Source: Daedaleopsis sinensis
Lineage: Eukaryota; Basidiomycota; Agaricomycetes; Polyporales; Polyporaceae
Length of the DNA stretch: 64,000 nt
Assembly: GCA_033807695.1 (NCBI GenBank)
Contig: CM066300.1
Location: 992,001-1,056,000, forward strand
Direction: 5' to 3'
Part shown: one piece after another, positions 10,951 through 24,371 of the stretch
How the letters are laid out: each line of letters begins with the position of its first letter
How positions within the stretch are numbered: the first letter of the stretch is position 1
Made by a program: the position numbers and the translations under genes
The notes under the pieces: model-generated
What the model was told of the DNA's origin: nothing
What the model saw: the letters and a program-made list of their open reading frames with translations, nothing else
The model's database searches: none

Positions 10951-11812
10951 CGTGTTGGGGATTGGGATGTGGGGTAGGGGTGGTGGTGGTGGGGGTGGGG
11001 GTGGTTGCGGTTGTTGAGGTTGGCGTTGAACTCAAACTCGAACTCGGGGCTAGGGTGCACACCGCTCGACGCGTCGTGGTCGTTGGGAGTTGTCGGGGGA
11101 GGTTCTGGGTGGGTTTTCAGGGCGTTGAGCGCGACGACGGGGTGCTAGGCGTGTGAGATGCGGTCGTCGGGGGTCGACGGGTAGTGTTGAGAGCCCTTAG
11201 CCCAACGGCGAGGATGCAGAGCGTGAGCAAGGACCGCGAAGCGCGACCGACCGCTGTAGCCACCGTGCGATCGGTCGCGCCGGACGGGCCAGACGAGCCG
11301 AGCCAAGGTGGCTGTGCGCCTTCCTCATTCAGAATGTTGTCGTCGACTTGCCTTTGAGCAGGCCTGGGGTTCGTTAACGTTGCGTTCAATGTTCATGTTG
11401 ATCAGTTTGGTGGGTATCTCAGGTTGCTTCTTTATGCGTACTAGTAGTACTACATGGCCAGATGTTTTCAACGACGGCTCAAGTACTGAAGAGCGTGATA
11501 AGAGTTCACGTCCACTTGGTTACAGTGACCACAACTTGTTATGGATGCATCCTGGCATACTAGGGCATTCTAGTACTATCCGAACTCCGGAACACGTTTA
11601 CTTATCCGCTCAATAACTGGGAGGATACAACCCCGAATACTTATTCCTATTAGTATTACTAAAACGGACAATTGGACCTTGGAAAGCAGTGACGTCATGC
11701 ACGTGCTAGTTCCGAACCGGTGAACCGGGCAAAAGTGAGAGACGCGCTCTCTCCGCTCTCTCTCACTCAGCAACCACCACCATCCCCACCCTTTTCCCCC
11801 TAAGACCTCACC
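10951..11812. other. Divergent intergenic region between SAP30 and the F-box gene
   Basis: A G/T-rich low-complexity tract (about 10960-11040, GGTGGTGG-type repeats) lies immediately upstream of the SAP30 start and is probably its 5' leader. Several short ACTAGT/AGTACT palindromes occur between 11435 and 11660. A C/T-rich leader precedes the F-box ATG. I see no gene. Confidence 0.5.
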
Positions 11813-12717
11813 ATGAGCTTGTTACAAGACGTTTTGCGGACCCAAACTCTAGATTCTCTGGACAAGACACTGGCCAGCGGACGAAACTCCCCAGAAGACG
11901 ACGATGAACTTGTGAACGTGGTCAGTGATGTTTGCCTTAGGTATTCATCCGTCGTGACTGCGCTAATGTCCTGTCCCTTCAGATGTCTCTCCCCGGTAGC
12001 CCGGGAAGGTCGCGCCCTGTCTCTCGACCTGCGTCCCGTCCTCACTCTCCTACGCGCGGTTCACGACCAAGCCCCCTGCAAGCGATCACTGCTCTCAAGT
12101 CAGTCCCCAGAGATCCGCTTCGTGCGTTCCCTACGGACGTCTCGCAGCGGATATTCTCCTTCCTGTCAATCAAACAGCTTGCGCGCTGCTCGCGGGTGTC
12201 CAAGAAGTGGAACAGGAGTCAAACTATGAACTATGGTGCGTAACGTACTCCATAACCATCACGGTGTCCAAGCTGATGCTGGTATCGCAGTGTGGTTCCA
12301 GCACTATCGCAAGGAGAACTTCCACGATGAGAGCCTTCCCCCTGGAAAGTGGACGAAGCGCGAGTCGAAGCAGAACTGGGTGAGCATCCTGTTGCATCAG
12401 CACGCTGCGTTCGTTTGTCCTTACCCCTGCTGCAGCGCACCACGTACCTCCATGCCATCCCAAACCGCTCGCCCCCTCAGTCGCCTCGCCCCGGCTACAT
12501 GACTCCTCTTCGGTCTGGGCAGCAGACTCCTCGCGAGGTCCGCGAAGAGAAGTGGCGCCAGGAAGCCGAGGTCACGGCCAGGCCGACGAAGGTCGAGATG
12601 CGCGAGATGTACAAGGATCTAGGCGGCAGGAAGGCCAGGGGCAAAGGCAAACTCGGCGGTACGTCCGGCATGAGAGATCGAGGCGGATGGGGCGAGGGCG
12701 GAGCGGAAGAAGTGTAG
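11813..12717 (+). CDS. F-box domain protein
   Basis: Exons 11813..11920, 11983..12235, 12291..12379 and 12436..12717 give 243 residues. The F-box lies at about residues 70-110 (DPLRAFPTDVSQRIFSFLSI, KQLARCSRVSKKWN), the motif that binds SKP1 in SCF ubiquitin ligases. Directly after it comes a conserved basidiomycete segment (VWFQHYRKENFHDESLPPGK, WTKRESKQNW). The C-terminus is charged and ends in Gly-rich sequence with no WD40 or leucine-rich repeats, so the substrate-binding mode is not recognisable. The N-terminal exon is acidic (SPEDDDE), and a Ser/Pro/Arg-rich segment precedes the F-box. The target is unknown. Confidence 0.85.
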
Positions 12718-13273
12718 CGAGACCAGACAGTCGATCTCCAGACGGACGAATTCTCGAATGTCCTCAGGCAACCTGGGCCCCTGTATCATCAGAATCTTTC
12801 TTGACTTATTCGCCTCATGACTAGCGAATGCCCGTGTAGACATAGATACTTCATGACATGATGGATGTACCACGACATGCTGTATGTACAAGGAATCGAA
12901 TGTGCGCACATAGACTCATCGTCAATAAACACGGATAGCGTCATGTTCCCCGCATTCCGGTTCCCCACAAACCCTGACGATACTTATCGGTGAAGAGATC
13001 GCCAATCGAGATCTGAGCATCCAACCCGAGCTTGGCACAGCTTCCCCACCTTGTTCTCGACCATCACCTCGCCGAGCGACTAGCGTGCAGCGTCCATCGG
13101 TCTCATGCTGCACAGGACACATACATCTCCATATGGCCGCCGCAGGGTGAGTGTGCAGCCTCTCGTCGACGTTCGGACGGAGTTGACAATGACACGCGGG
13201 GCGCGCGCGCATATAGGCTGCCCTGGAGCTCCCGCGGGAGGACCCCCGATACGACTCGGACGGCGCGTTCGCG
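12718..13273. other. Intergenic between F-box gene and pseudokinase gene
   Basis: It holds the 3' UTR of the F-box gene and the promoter of the next gene. I cannot exclude another 5' coding exon of the kinase-like gene, but none is clear. Confidence 0.45.
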
Positions 13274-16200
13274 ATGTGCGCGTCCGTGTCCGAGCCGCAT
13301 CTGCCGTCGACGATGAGGGCGGAGGCCCTCGGGGCGTCCTCGCCCTTCACCTCGATCCCGGTGAGCTGTTCCCGCGTCGCTCGCAACGGGCTTGGCCTTG
13401 CTCATCGAAGACTCCGATCCATCCACTCCAGGACGGGTTCTTCCGGAGGCGGACGGGCAGGAGCTGGATGGCGGGCTCCGAGTCGAGGTCCGGGGGCCTG
13501 TCTTCGTCGTCCAGCCGGGCGGCGGCTTTCGCGGCCTTGGCGTGCGAGCCGAGCTTTGAAGTCGAGGTGCGTCGGGCGCGCATACACCGAGCGAACTTTT
13601 TTGAACTTGTGCGTGTTCGTCGGATGTTGAATGCTGATGTCGTGGCGGTGGCTCGCTAGCATCTGGGCGATATCAAGGCGGTCGACTCGGGCTGGTTGGA
13701 CGATGATGTCGAGGTGGGTGTATGCGCTACGTCGCGCCGAAATGAGCTGAGGCTCGGTGCAGCTTTGGAGCTCGTTTCGGCGCGTGCGACGTGCTCAAAG
13801 TTGGGAAGAGTTACTGACCGAACGGCGCGTTCGCAGGAAGTAATGGTCGTGTCGAAGAAGGAGAAGAAGAGAAGACCGCTCAGTGTTGTCGTCGAAGCGA
13901 CTGAAGCTGTCCGTACCCCCATCAAGGTACCCACATTTCTCAGGCTCTTGCATCTGCGATGATCGTGCATGTCGCTGATTCCCTTCCCCTATAGCTCAGA
14001 CCAATACCCGAGGAGCCTGCAGTGTCTGTCGACGCGAACCACTTCGAGTTCATTGAAAATATCCGGTCTGGCGATGGGTACGAATCGGTTCTGGCGTGCA
14101 AGTTCGATGGCGACGGGGTGTATACCGTCAAGTTTGTGAGGAAGACCGGAAAAGATGCCTCGATGCTCGCGCTGCGGCTCAGGAACGAGAGGGACGCGCT
14201 CAAAATGTTGACGGACCATCGGGCACCCTACGTCACCCGACTCTGGTGGGCTTTTCAGGATGACAAGGCGATGTATGTGGTCACGGTGAGCGATTTGTTG
14301 CACTTTCCATCCATCGTAGGGAAGTGGATTGATCGGAGTCACTATTTCGAAAGGACCGAACGGACGGTCGTAGTCTGCAATCGCTGGTCGATGAGAGGGG
14401 GCCACTGCCTGAACGCCAGGCTTTGCTCTGCGCTGCAGAGGTGGTAAGTGGAGACATTTTGATCATATTGAGGGTGTCGCTCAACATCCGCTTCCCCAGG
14501 CTTCTGCACTGTCTGCAATGCACGAAATCAACATCTCACATGCGAACATCAGTCCAGAATGTGTTCTGATTGGACGAGAAGGACATATACTCGTCTCCGG
14601 CTTCGAAGCCGCCAATCTTCCTGGTGACCATCGCAGCCCACGCAGGGCAGAGCGAGAGGCCTCGGAATCAGAAAAGGCCGTGTATCGCGCCCCAGAGATG
14701 GTACTAGGCTGGGAGATCGATTGTGCTGTCGATTGGTGGGGCTTCGGGCTGGTTGTGTACTGGATCTTTACAGGACAGGCAAGTGGACGGTTGCATTGTT
14801 CCTACGACCATGGCTGACACACTCGCGGATAGCATCCGTTTGTTTGCAACGGCGACATGGGCCATCCGTCCATTGTGCGCAGTAAGCTGTTGCATGGCGA
14901 ACTGCCAGTCCACTGCTCTGGCATGGACGTGAACGCATATTTCCTTGTCTCTAGAGTGAGCGTTTCACGCCGTGCCTTTCAAATTGGACGCCACATTGAC
15001 GTTTTCCATCAGTGTCTGCAACGAAATCCAGCGCTACGCATTGATGGCTCGGGAGTCAAGATGCACGACTACTTTCAAGAGATGTGAGTGGAGGGTCGCT
15101 GTCTGCGAACGCATGAACTCATTGCACCCATGTTTTGCAGTAATTGGGACGGTGTTACGGCGAAAACCATCGAAGGTTGTTGACCCAGGACCTTTCATTG
15201 GCTGGCCACTGATCTGTCCCACAGCGCCTTTCCCTCAAATGGACCCGGGTGATTACCTCAACCCTGTCACGGATACGGACGACATTCCGGCTAGCTTGCA
15301 CGATTCCGACGAACCCGCACAAGTATTCTCCTTCGACTGGCAGTATGATATTTCTCGGGATGCTACTCAGGCGATGACTAGGGTGTGTATACCGTCTACT
15401 CCCGCACGGACTCGACCTAGTTCTGAAGACTATACGGGCGATAAAACTTTCACCCCTTCTGTTCCTGCTATCCCTATAATGGAGGGTTCCTCGCCCCATA
15501 TCACCGACAACAACTCTAAAGTAGCCGCGAAGAGAAAGGCTGTTCCTGCGGACGACATGGGGTTGTCTATTCTGCCTGACCTTGTCCTGACGCCTGATGC
15601 TGATGCTGGTCTGCCAACGCCCCCGAACTCTCGCGCTGGGAACTTGCGGAAATACTCGAGCCTGAACTTCGACGACGTGGACGAAATAGACTCTGTTTCT
15701 TCTTCTTCGAACCTTTCTGTCCGACGACTCGCGCGATGTCAAAGCGCCGCCCTGTTGCGGAAGTCAAAGTCCATCCTAGGTCTTTCTACTGAGTCTCTCA
15801 AGTCTGGCGACGGAGATGAACTGTCGACGACGAGCTCTGGACGCTGGACGAGCAAGATACTCAGGAAGAGTCGCCCGCCGACCCCTGTCGCGTCATTGCC
15901 GCCTGTGCCTCCAGTTCCTGTCCCGGAGCTACCAAAGGGCCTCGAGCACATCGGCGGTGGCATTGGGTACACCTACCGCGCACAGACACAGCGGCCTGCG
16001 CTCAACTGGACGACTCTCACCCCTCGAACGTGTCACGGCATCTTCACCGGGCGCCGCTCGAAGCCAGAAGGCGGGAAGCGGAAGGCCGGGGACGGGCCCA
16101 GCTCGCAGAAGCACGGAGCCATTCGCGGACACGGGCACGAAGCAGCCGCGCATGAGACCGCTGGCGGACACGAGAACGAGAACGAGAACGAGGAGGACCT

Positions 16201-16429
16201 GATGGACGAGGTTATGCGGGAGATATACGGGGACGAGTGGGGTGCCGGCGGGGTCTCGCCGGAGCTCGGCGGGCGCGCGGCGACTGCTGCTGCTGCTGAG
16301 ATGGGCTGGGAGGAGTTGTTGACGATGTCGCGCTTCGGGCCGGGGATGGCGGCGGACGCGTCGTATGCGGGGCCGGACTGTACGCTGAGGCTGGTGACTT
16401 CGCCGTCGACGCCGAGGTTAGATATTTGA
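13274..16429 (+). CDS. AGC-like pseudokinase
   Basis: Eleven exons (13274..13360, 13411..13566, 13660..13713, 13837..13926, 13995..14285, 14354..14443, 14500..14778, 14833..14955, 15013..15083, 15141..15175, 15225..16429) join in phase to 826 residues. The kinase-like domain spans about residues 105-400. The VAIK lysine survives (YTVKFVRK), and the activation end (YRAPEM) and DWW-GFG helix are present. The catalytic loop, however, reads HANISPEC where active kinases have HRDLKPEN, and the DFG position reads GFE (LVSGFEAAN). The glycine loop is weak. It should therefore be catalytically dead. An AGC-type FSFDWQYD motif follows the domain, then a long Ser/Pro-rich tail with acidic EN repeats. 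One intron uses a GC donor. The role is unknown, possibly scaffold or allosteric. The exact start is the least certain part. Confidence 0.78.
14779..14832 (+). other. GC-AG intron in the pseudokinase gene
   Basis: The donor is CAG|GCAAGT and the acceptor GGATAG. The join gives FTGQHPFVCNGD, the expected kinase continuation, and no GT donor nearby keeps the frame. Confidence 0.7.
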
Positions 16430-16831
16430 GATGTGCATGTGGGCTGTAGAGCTAGCGACTTGTATTGGAGTGACGATAGAAATTAGAATAATGCGTCATG
16501 AGCTTCCTGCAGCTACAATCTTTCGTGCGCTGTTGGCTACGTTTTGGTACTTACTTATTAGTACTCCTTTCAATCGAGCTTACATAGTTCACGCGTACGA
16601 ACAAACAACAGCGCGACGCGAGCGGCAACGCGGCTGAACGCGACCTTGCTTCCCGCCACCAACTCGAGATCTCTCTCTGAAGTTCGAACTCCCCTGTCTT
16701 GCGAACTAAGCGATAATCGCGCGTGCAGTGTGGTGTGCCTCTCCTATCAGACTTTAGGCCCATACCTGCTCTGTTCAAGCGGCTGTTGAGCGCATCCCAA
16801 ACACATTTCAACGGAAACGGCAAGCAGCCTC
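16430..16831. other. Intergenic, promoter of ESA1
   Basis: It contains the 3' UTR of the pseudokinase gene and the ESA1 upstream region. I see no clear TATA box or other gene. Confidence 0.45.
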
Positions 16832-19685
<2,854 letters not shown>

Positions 19686-20429
19686 CTGCGCGGTTGGGGC
19701 TGCGGATCTATGGACGCTTCATTTGGCTTGCTCGGACGGGGCTCTCTGGGGTTGTAGGCGTCTGTGGGTCTTTGTGTCTCTGTTCTGTTCTCGTGCGAGG
19801 ATGGTTGGAGATAGGGTAGGTGGTCCGGCTCCCGGTCGATGGTATGGGTCGAACATAGGTCTCATGTTCATGTTGTGTGTATTTTTGCGCTCGTCTCTCT
19901 GCCCGCGTGAATTCATCATGTCCGCTAAGCTATATTCATGCGTTCTATTCTGTGAACACGGCTAGCGGCGGAATGCAGCTGCCAGGGACGAAGAGTAGTT
20001 AGAGAGGGTAGAACGCTGCAGCATTAATCGCTTCTTCCGTACAATCGCAAGAATCTATGTCACTGTGTGCATCGAGTGACTCGAACAATGTACGATTGTA
20101 CGTACGCCCGAATCCTGCAGTGCAAGAGCCTGCAAGAGCCTGATCATGAGTGAGAGGTTAGCCACTCGACCGTTACCGGTGTGACGGTCCGAGCACCGCA
20201 TGGCTCGGGAAAGTCGCCCCGGGAGCCTAAGAGGTACTATACAGGTCTTCCCACGGAGCCACGGATCCTACCGAGTGGCTTTGCTTACGTGAGCGTCCTC
20301 CTCTGTCCGCCATCGGTGAAGCCCATCGCTCCCTATCGACCCTCCTCAAGAACAAGGTGAGCTCGCTGTCGTGTGCAGCGTCGGTGGACGTTTTCATTGA
20401 TCTGGTCGATCTTCAACTACCCAGACGCC
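19686..20429. other. Intergenic, promoter and 5' UTR intron of RPL19
   Basis: A likely 5' UTR intron of the ribosomal gene runs from 20357 (GTGAGC) to 20424 (CCCAG), six bases before the ATG. A short direct duplication (GCAAGAGCCT twice) lies near 20120-20140. I see no other gene. Confidence 0.5.
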
Positions 20430-21138
20430 ATGGTCAACCTCCGGTCCCAAAAGCGCCTGGCCGCATCCGTCTCCGGCGTCGGCAAGCGAAAAATCTGGCT
20501 CGACCCCAACGAGCAGGCTGAGATCGGCAACGCCAACTCCCGCATCCACGTTAAGAAGCTCATCAAGGACGGCCGCATCATCATCAAGCCCACCACCGTC
20601 CACTCGCGCGCACGGACCCGGGACCTCCTCGCTGCGAAGCGCAAGGGTCGCCACACCGGCCCCGGTAAGAGGAAGGGTACTGCCGATGCGCGTATGCCGA
20701 CGAAGGTGCAGTGGATGAGGAGGCAGCGGGTTCTGCGTCGGCTGTTGAGGAAGTACCGGGAGGCGGGCAAGATCGACAAGCACCTGTGCGTATCGCATTC
20801 CTCTCGGGTTTTTTGCAGCCCCTCTTACGCAGCTGTCGGGCACGATAGCTACCACTCGCTCTACCAGAAGTCGAAGGGTAACGTGTTCAAGAACAAGCGT
20901 GTCCTCATGGAGTACATCCACAAGGCCAAGGCCGAGAAGACCCGCACGAAGGTCCTCTCCGACCAGATGGAGGCCCGCCGTGTCAAGAACAAGGTACGGC
21001 GTCGTTGCTACCGAGTAGTTGCGTCAGTGTCTGACTGTACTCGTCTATCAGGCGGCCCGCGAGCGTCGTGCTGCGCGTGTTACGGAGAAGAGGCAAGGGT
21101 TCCTTGCTGTGGAGCACGATGCCCCCGTCCGGGAGTAA
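20430..21138 (+). CDS. RPL19: 60S ribosomal protein eL19 (RPL19)
   Basis: Exons 20430..20785, 20849..20993 and 21052..21138 give 195 residues, the normal eL19 length. eL19 is a very basic protein of the large cytosolic ribosomal subunit near the exit tunnel and forms an inter-subunit bridge. Landmarks are [14 protein letters not shown] at the N-terminus, [27 protein letters not shown], the basic [16 protein letters not shown] segment, and [20 protein letters not shown]. It ends in a charged helix with [10 protein letters not shown]. The ATG sits in a good context (CGCCATGG). A probable 5' UTR intron is typical for fungal ribosomal genes. Confidence 0.95.
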
Positions 21139-21858
21139 ACCCGATAATTTCCCTCCCTTGCCACACCCACCGCCGGCCCTGCCACCATTACCTACTGCAC
21201 GCTGTACCCTATGCTATGCGCCCACGCCAGTACGCCAAGCCCATGCCCGCATTTTTTTCATGGTTCACGTTGTCATCTCCCGCTGCAGAGAGCAGAAACA
21301 GGTCATCCCCCGGAAGTACAGACTCCTTCGTTGTATCAGATGTACCCATATTCCTGCTACTGAGATACGGTGTGAGGACTATGAGAGTGCAAGGTATGCG
21401 TCCCGCAATCCCAGAAGGAAGTGCGCCTACTCATCTGAGTGTTTATCTGACCGCAAGGCTCGCTTAGCCGAGTCATGGTGATGTGAGGTCTATGCCCTCA
21501 TCTGATAGTATTCTTGCATCTTCACCGGGTATTCTCATAACGACCAGAAGCCACGACTGACGTCCAGATGATAGAGACTAGCAAACACAGTTTGAACTCA
21601 ACCACATCGGGCGTGAGCCTAATCACCGAAGCAGCAGGTTGTGGCCGACCGCACTCTGTATGGTCGTTGCGAGTACTTGTTCGCATCCCACCGTCATCGC
21701 TGAGTGAGAGACTTCATCAGGTCACCAGGACTTAATATCGCCTCAGTCGGGGACGCCCCTTCATTTCGTGCTCGTCTGGGAGCCCACAGGGCTCATCTGT
21801 CCGCTCCCTGTAATGCATGTCCGCATGGTGTTGGTCTAGATGTGAGGCCAGAACAACT
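21139..21858. other. Intergenic between RPL19 and the transposon
   Basis: It contains the RPL19 3' UTR. The rest shows no coding or repeat signal that I can support. Confidence 0.45.
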
Positions 21859-21881
21859 CACTGTGGGAAGTAAACGCGATG
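21859..21881 (+). repeat. Left terminal inverted repeat of the transposon
   Basis: This 23 bp sequence is identical to the reverse complement of 24349-24371. The flanking AACT precedes it. Confidence 0.88.
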
Positions 21882-21931
21882 TTAATCATCGCAGAGAACG
21901 ATGATTTTTTCATCGTATCATACCATGGGAA

Positions 21932-21974
21932 TCATCGTGATATACAATGATTTTTTCATCGTATATCACGATGA
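21932..21974. repeat. Subterminal hairpin
   Basis: A 19-base arm (21932-21950) and its near-perfect complement (21956-21974, one mismatch) surround a five-T loop. Each arm contains TCATCGTGATATAC. Similar shorter hairpins made of ATCATCG and CGATGAT follow up to about 22100. Confidence 0.8.
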
Positions 21975-23689
21975 AGGGAGCCATTTTACGATGATTTCCA
22001 TCGTTATGCACGAAGCTTTTCATCGTGCATGACGATGGAAATCATCGTGACGAACGATGTCAGGACCACTAAAATCATCGTATGTGACGATGATTTACGT
22101 CGTATGACCCCATGCAATTGGAATTGCGCGGGCACCGGGCATTCGATTTGTGGGGCCTCGCTCCGACACCGGGCATACCAGGGGTGGAACATATGATTAA
22201 ATTTAACAGATACAGTCCGTATGGTATAGTATATACATGCGCGCGACCTCGGGCTTGCCCTCCTCCGGAGCCCGCCAGATACGAGAAAAGAGAACTTAAC
22301 TGTACTCACCCCTGCGGGTGCTTCGGCTGCTCGTTCGGTTACAGGGACGTGACGGCAGAGGGCAGCGGAGATGGTGAGGGCGTGACATCGGCAAGGGCGA
22401 CCAGGAAAGGGAGCGGAAGCCCAAGCGAGAGCCTGAGTCCGAGCCCAAGCCGTACGAGCCCGAGCTCGACCGCGCGGGGTGCGGGTGCGGGTGCGAGTGC
22501 GAGTGCGAATAGGCGTGGGCGACAGGGCGGTGAATGCGGGGGCGTGAGGGCGTGGGCGGAGTGGGGATACATGCCCGACTGCGCATGCGCAAGCGCATAG
22601 TGGTGTGAGGGGGCACGGACGAACAGTGCGGCGGCGGAGGACGGTATGAACATGGACGTGGACGTGGACGTAGCGGGGGGTGCCGGGCGGGACCATGATA
22701 ACGTCGCGGTAGCGGGCGGTGAGATGGTTGCGGTCGTGCCTGCGCCTGACTGCCGAGCAAGCTTACAGCCCGAGCTCGAGGATGGTGTGGTGTGGAGCGG
22801 GAAGGTGATCTACATATGAATGAGGGTGACGGCACTCACCAGAGTGTGAAGCACTATGATCCCCGGCTCTCGACGGATGTACGAGATGTGAGGGATATGC
22901 AAGTTCTAAGTTGAACAAGCAATAGGGATATATCCCTGTCGGGACTGATGAGCAACGGTGGCTCGACTGACCACCTGTCGGCCGGAAAAGGCGCATATAT
23001 GCAGTAAGAAAGCATAGACACACCTAGTAACTGCTATGTGTCACCCAGCGACCTGCTCCCGTTGGAGAATCGAATTCGGGATTCGGGACTGAGCGCATAC
23101 TACAGTGTTCAGCGATATGTTCAGCGATTGTCAGGCGCGTGTCACAGTGCCAATATTGATGATACTTATTTGAGTCACAGACAGGTAGTAGTTCAGCAGT
23201 GGTGAGTAGGAGGCGGATAGCGAGGGCAGCATTAATAGCAAGGGCGTTAAGTGATGATCGATGTCGATGAGAGCTGAGATGGTGGTGGTACGAAGTCAGG
23301 ATGGTAAAATCCAGTCGTGGTGGGACGCCTGCCTGAGCGGAGTTCAAACGTTCAACGGTGACGTCACTGACTCCTTCCATAAACGGCAGGTTTAGCGCCC
23401 TTTCAGGCGGCCCACCTAATAATACCAACTTGAAGTAAGTACATACAACTCTCAGTGCATGCATCATGGCGTTGGTGTGCGTTTAGATTGAAAATTCATA
23501 CTATTACTACGAGTTGGAATGCTACATACGGGCTAGCGACTAGTGTCACTCACAATGACTCTCCGGCCTCTGTTTGGTGCCACTCGAAACATCGACACAT
23601 GTCACAGGCTGCGGGTCATCAAGTTGAAGGAACACAGGAGAGCACACAGGAGAGCGCACCCTTCCAGGCCCTCCCAGATCTTGGTTGAA

Positions 23690-24090
23690 GAAGGAATCGG
23701 GGTCACGGGTGGCGGCGGGCGGCGGGTGGCGGCCAGCGTCGCACACGCTGACACCGGCCTCCCGTTTCGCGTAGAGACGTCCGAGTCGACGCATGCTGTG
23801 GGCAGATTGACAGAGCCGTGCGCTATTCCGGGTCGCAGTTGAACGTTGAAAACGGAGCTCGAGGCGGGGTCGCAGGTCGCACGGCGCACGGCGCAGGTCG
23901 CAGGTCGCAAATCGCAGCGCCGGGCCGCGGCCAGTGCTGCACACACCGATGCCGGCCTCCAATCCTCGTCGAAACGTCGACCAATGCTGAAAGATACAAA
24001 AAGAGCTGAAAGGGCGCACAATTGCGCCCCCCGGGTCTCGGTTGCAGAGGGAAGCATGGTCGCGGGTCGCAGGCGCAGCAGGCGGTGGCC
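23690..24090. repeat. Diverged internal duplication and GCAGGTCGCA-type repeats inside the transposon
   Basis: Two segments (about 23725-23800 and 23925-24000) share CACAC-GCTGACACCGGCCTCC-like and CGTCGA-CATGCTG-like order with many substitutions. Between them GGTCGCA/GCACGGC units repeat (23865-23920). It is non-coding as far as I can tell. Confidence 0.5.
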
Positions 24091-24348
24091 ATAGTCACAT
24101 GTAGCAGAAAGACTTACAGGGTTGATACCTTCGGGACAGTCACCAGCAGTCACCATGAAAAGGATGGTCATAAACGATGATTTTCGTCGGCCAGTACGAT
24201 GGGAGAACATCGTTACGGCGGTGTTTGGGTAGACGCTCATTTTCGGAGTTCAAAACGATGATTTTCGGGGTACGATGATTATCCTCGTGGTACAAATCAT
24301 CGTACTATACGGTGATTTCGGAGTTTCATCGTCCATAACGATGATTTT

Positions 24349-24371
24349 CATCGCGTTTACTTCCCACAGTG
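24349..24371 (-). repeat. Right terminal inverted repeat of the transposon
   Basis: It is the exact inverted match of 21859-21881 and is followed by AACT, matching the base run before the left end. Confidence 0.88.

Larger units (their letters stand above)
21859..24371. mobile_element. Non-autonomous DNA transposon, 2.5 kb, ends beginning CACTG
   Basis: Positions 21859-21881 and 24349-24371 are perfect 23 bp inverted repeats beginning CACTGTGGGAAGTAAAC. The similarity continues imperfectly for about ten more bases. Both ends are flanked by the same four bases, AACT (21855-21858 and 24372-24375), a probable target-site duplication. The outer 200 bp on each side are filled with inverted ATCATCG/CGATGAT motifs that form hairpins. 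The inside is G+C-rich, with local duplications, and has no transposase-like reading frame. CACT ends recall the CACTA (CMC) group and its fungal KDZ relatives, but four-base duplications are not diagnostic and the superfamily is open. It lies between RPL19 and HAL4 and interrupts no recognisable gene. Confidence 0.85.

Noticed and set aside
13347..13662. Minus-strand open frames with natural-looking composition opposite the 5' part of the pseudokinase gene
   Set aside because: The plus strand gives four in-phase exons with good donors and acceptors that run directly into the kinase domain, while the minus frames have no start, splice or family logic.
21884..22105. Regularly spaced short repeats that could suggest a CRISPR array
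   Set aside because: Repeats alternate in orientation, spacing is irregular, no cas genes exist, and the genome is eukaryotic; they are transposon subterminal motifs.
22296..22835. Open frames inside the transposon that could have been a transposase
   Set aside because: They consist of Pro/Arg/His-rich or repeat-derived sequence without a DDE-type or zinc-finger pattern.
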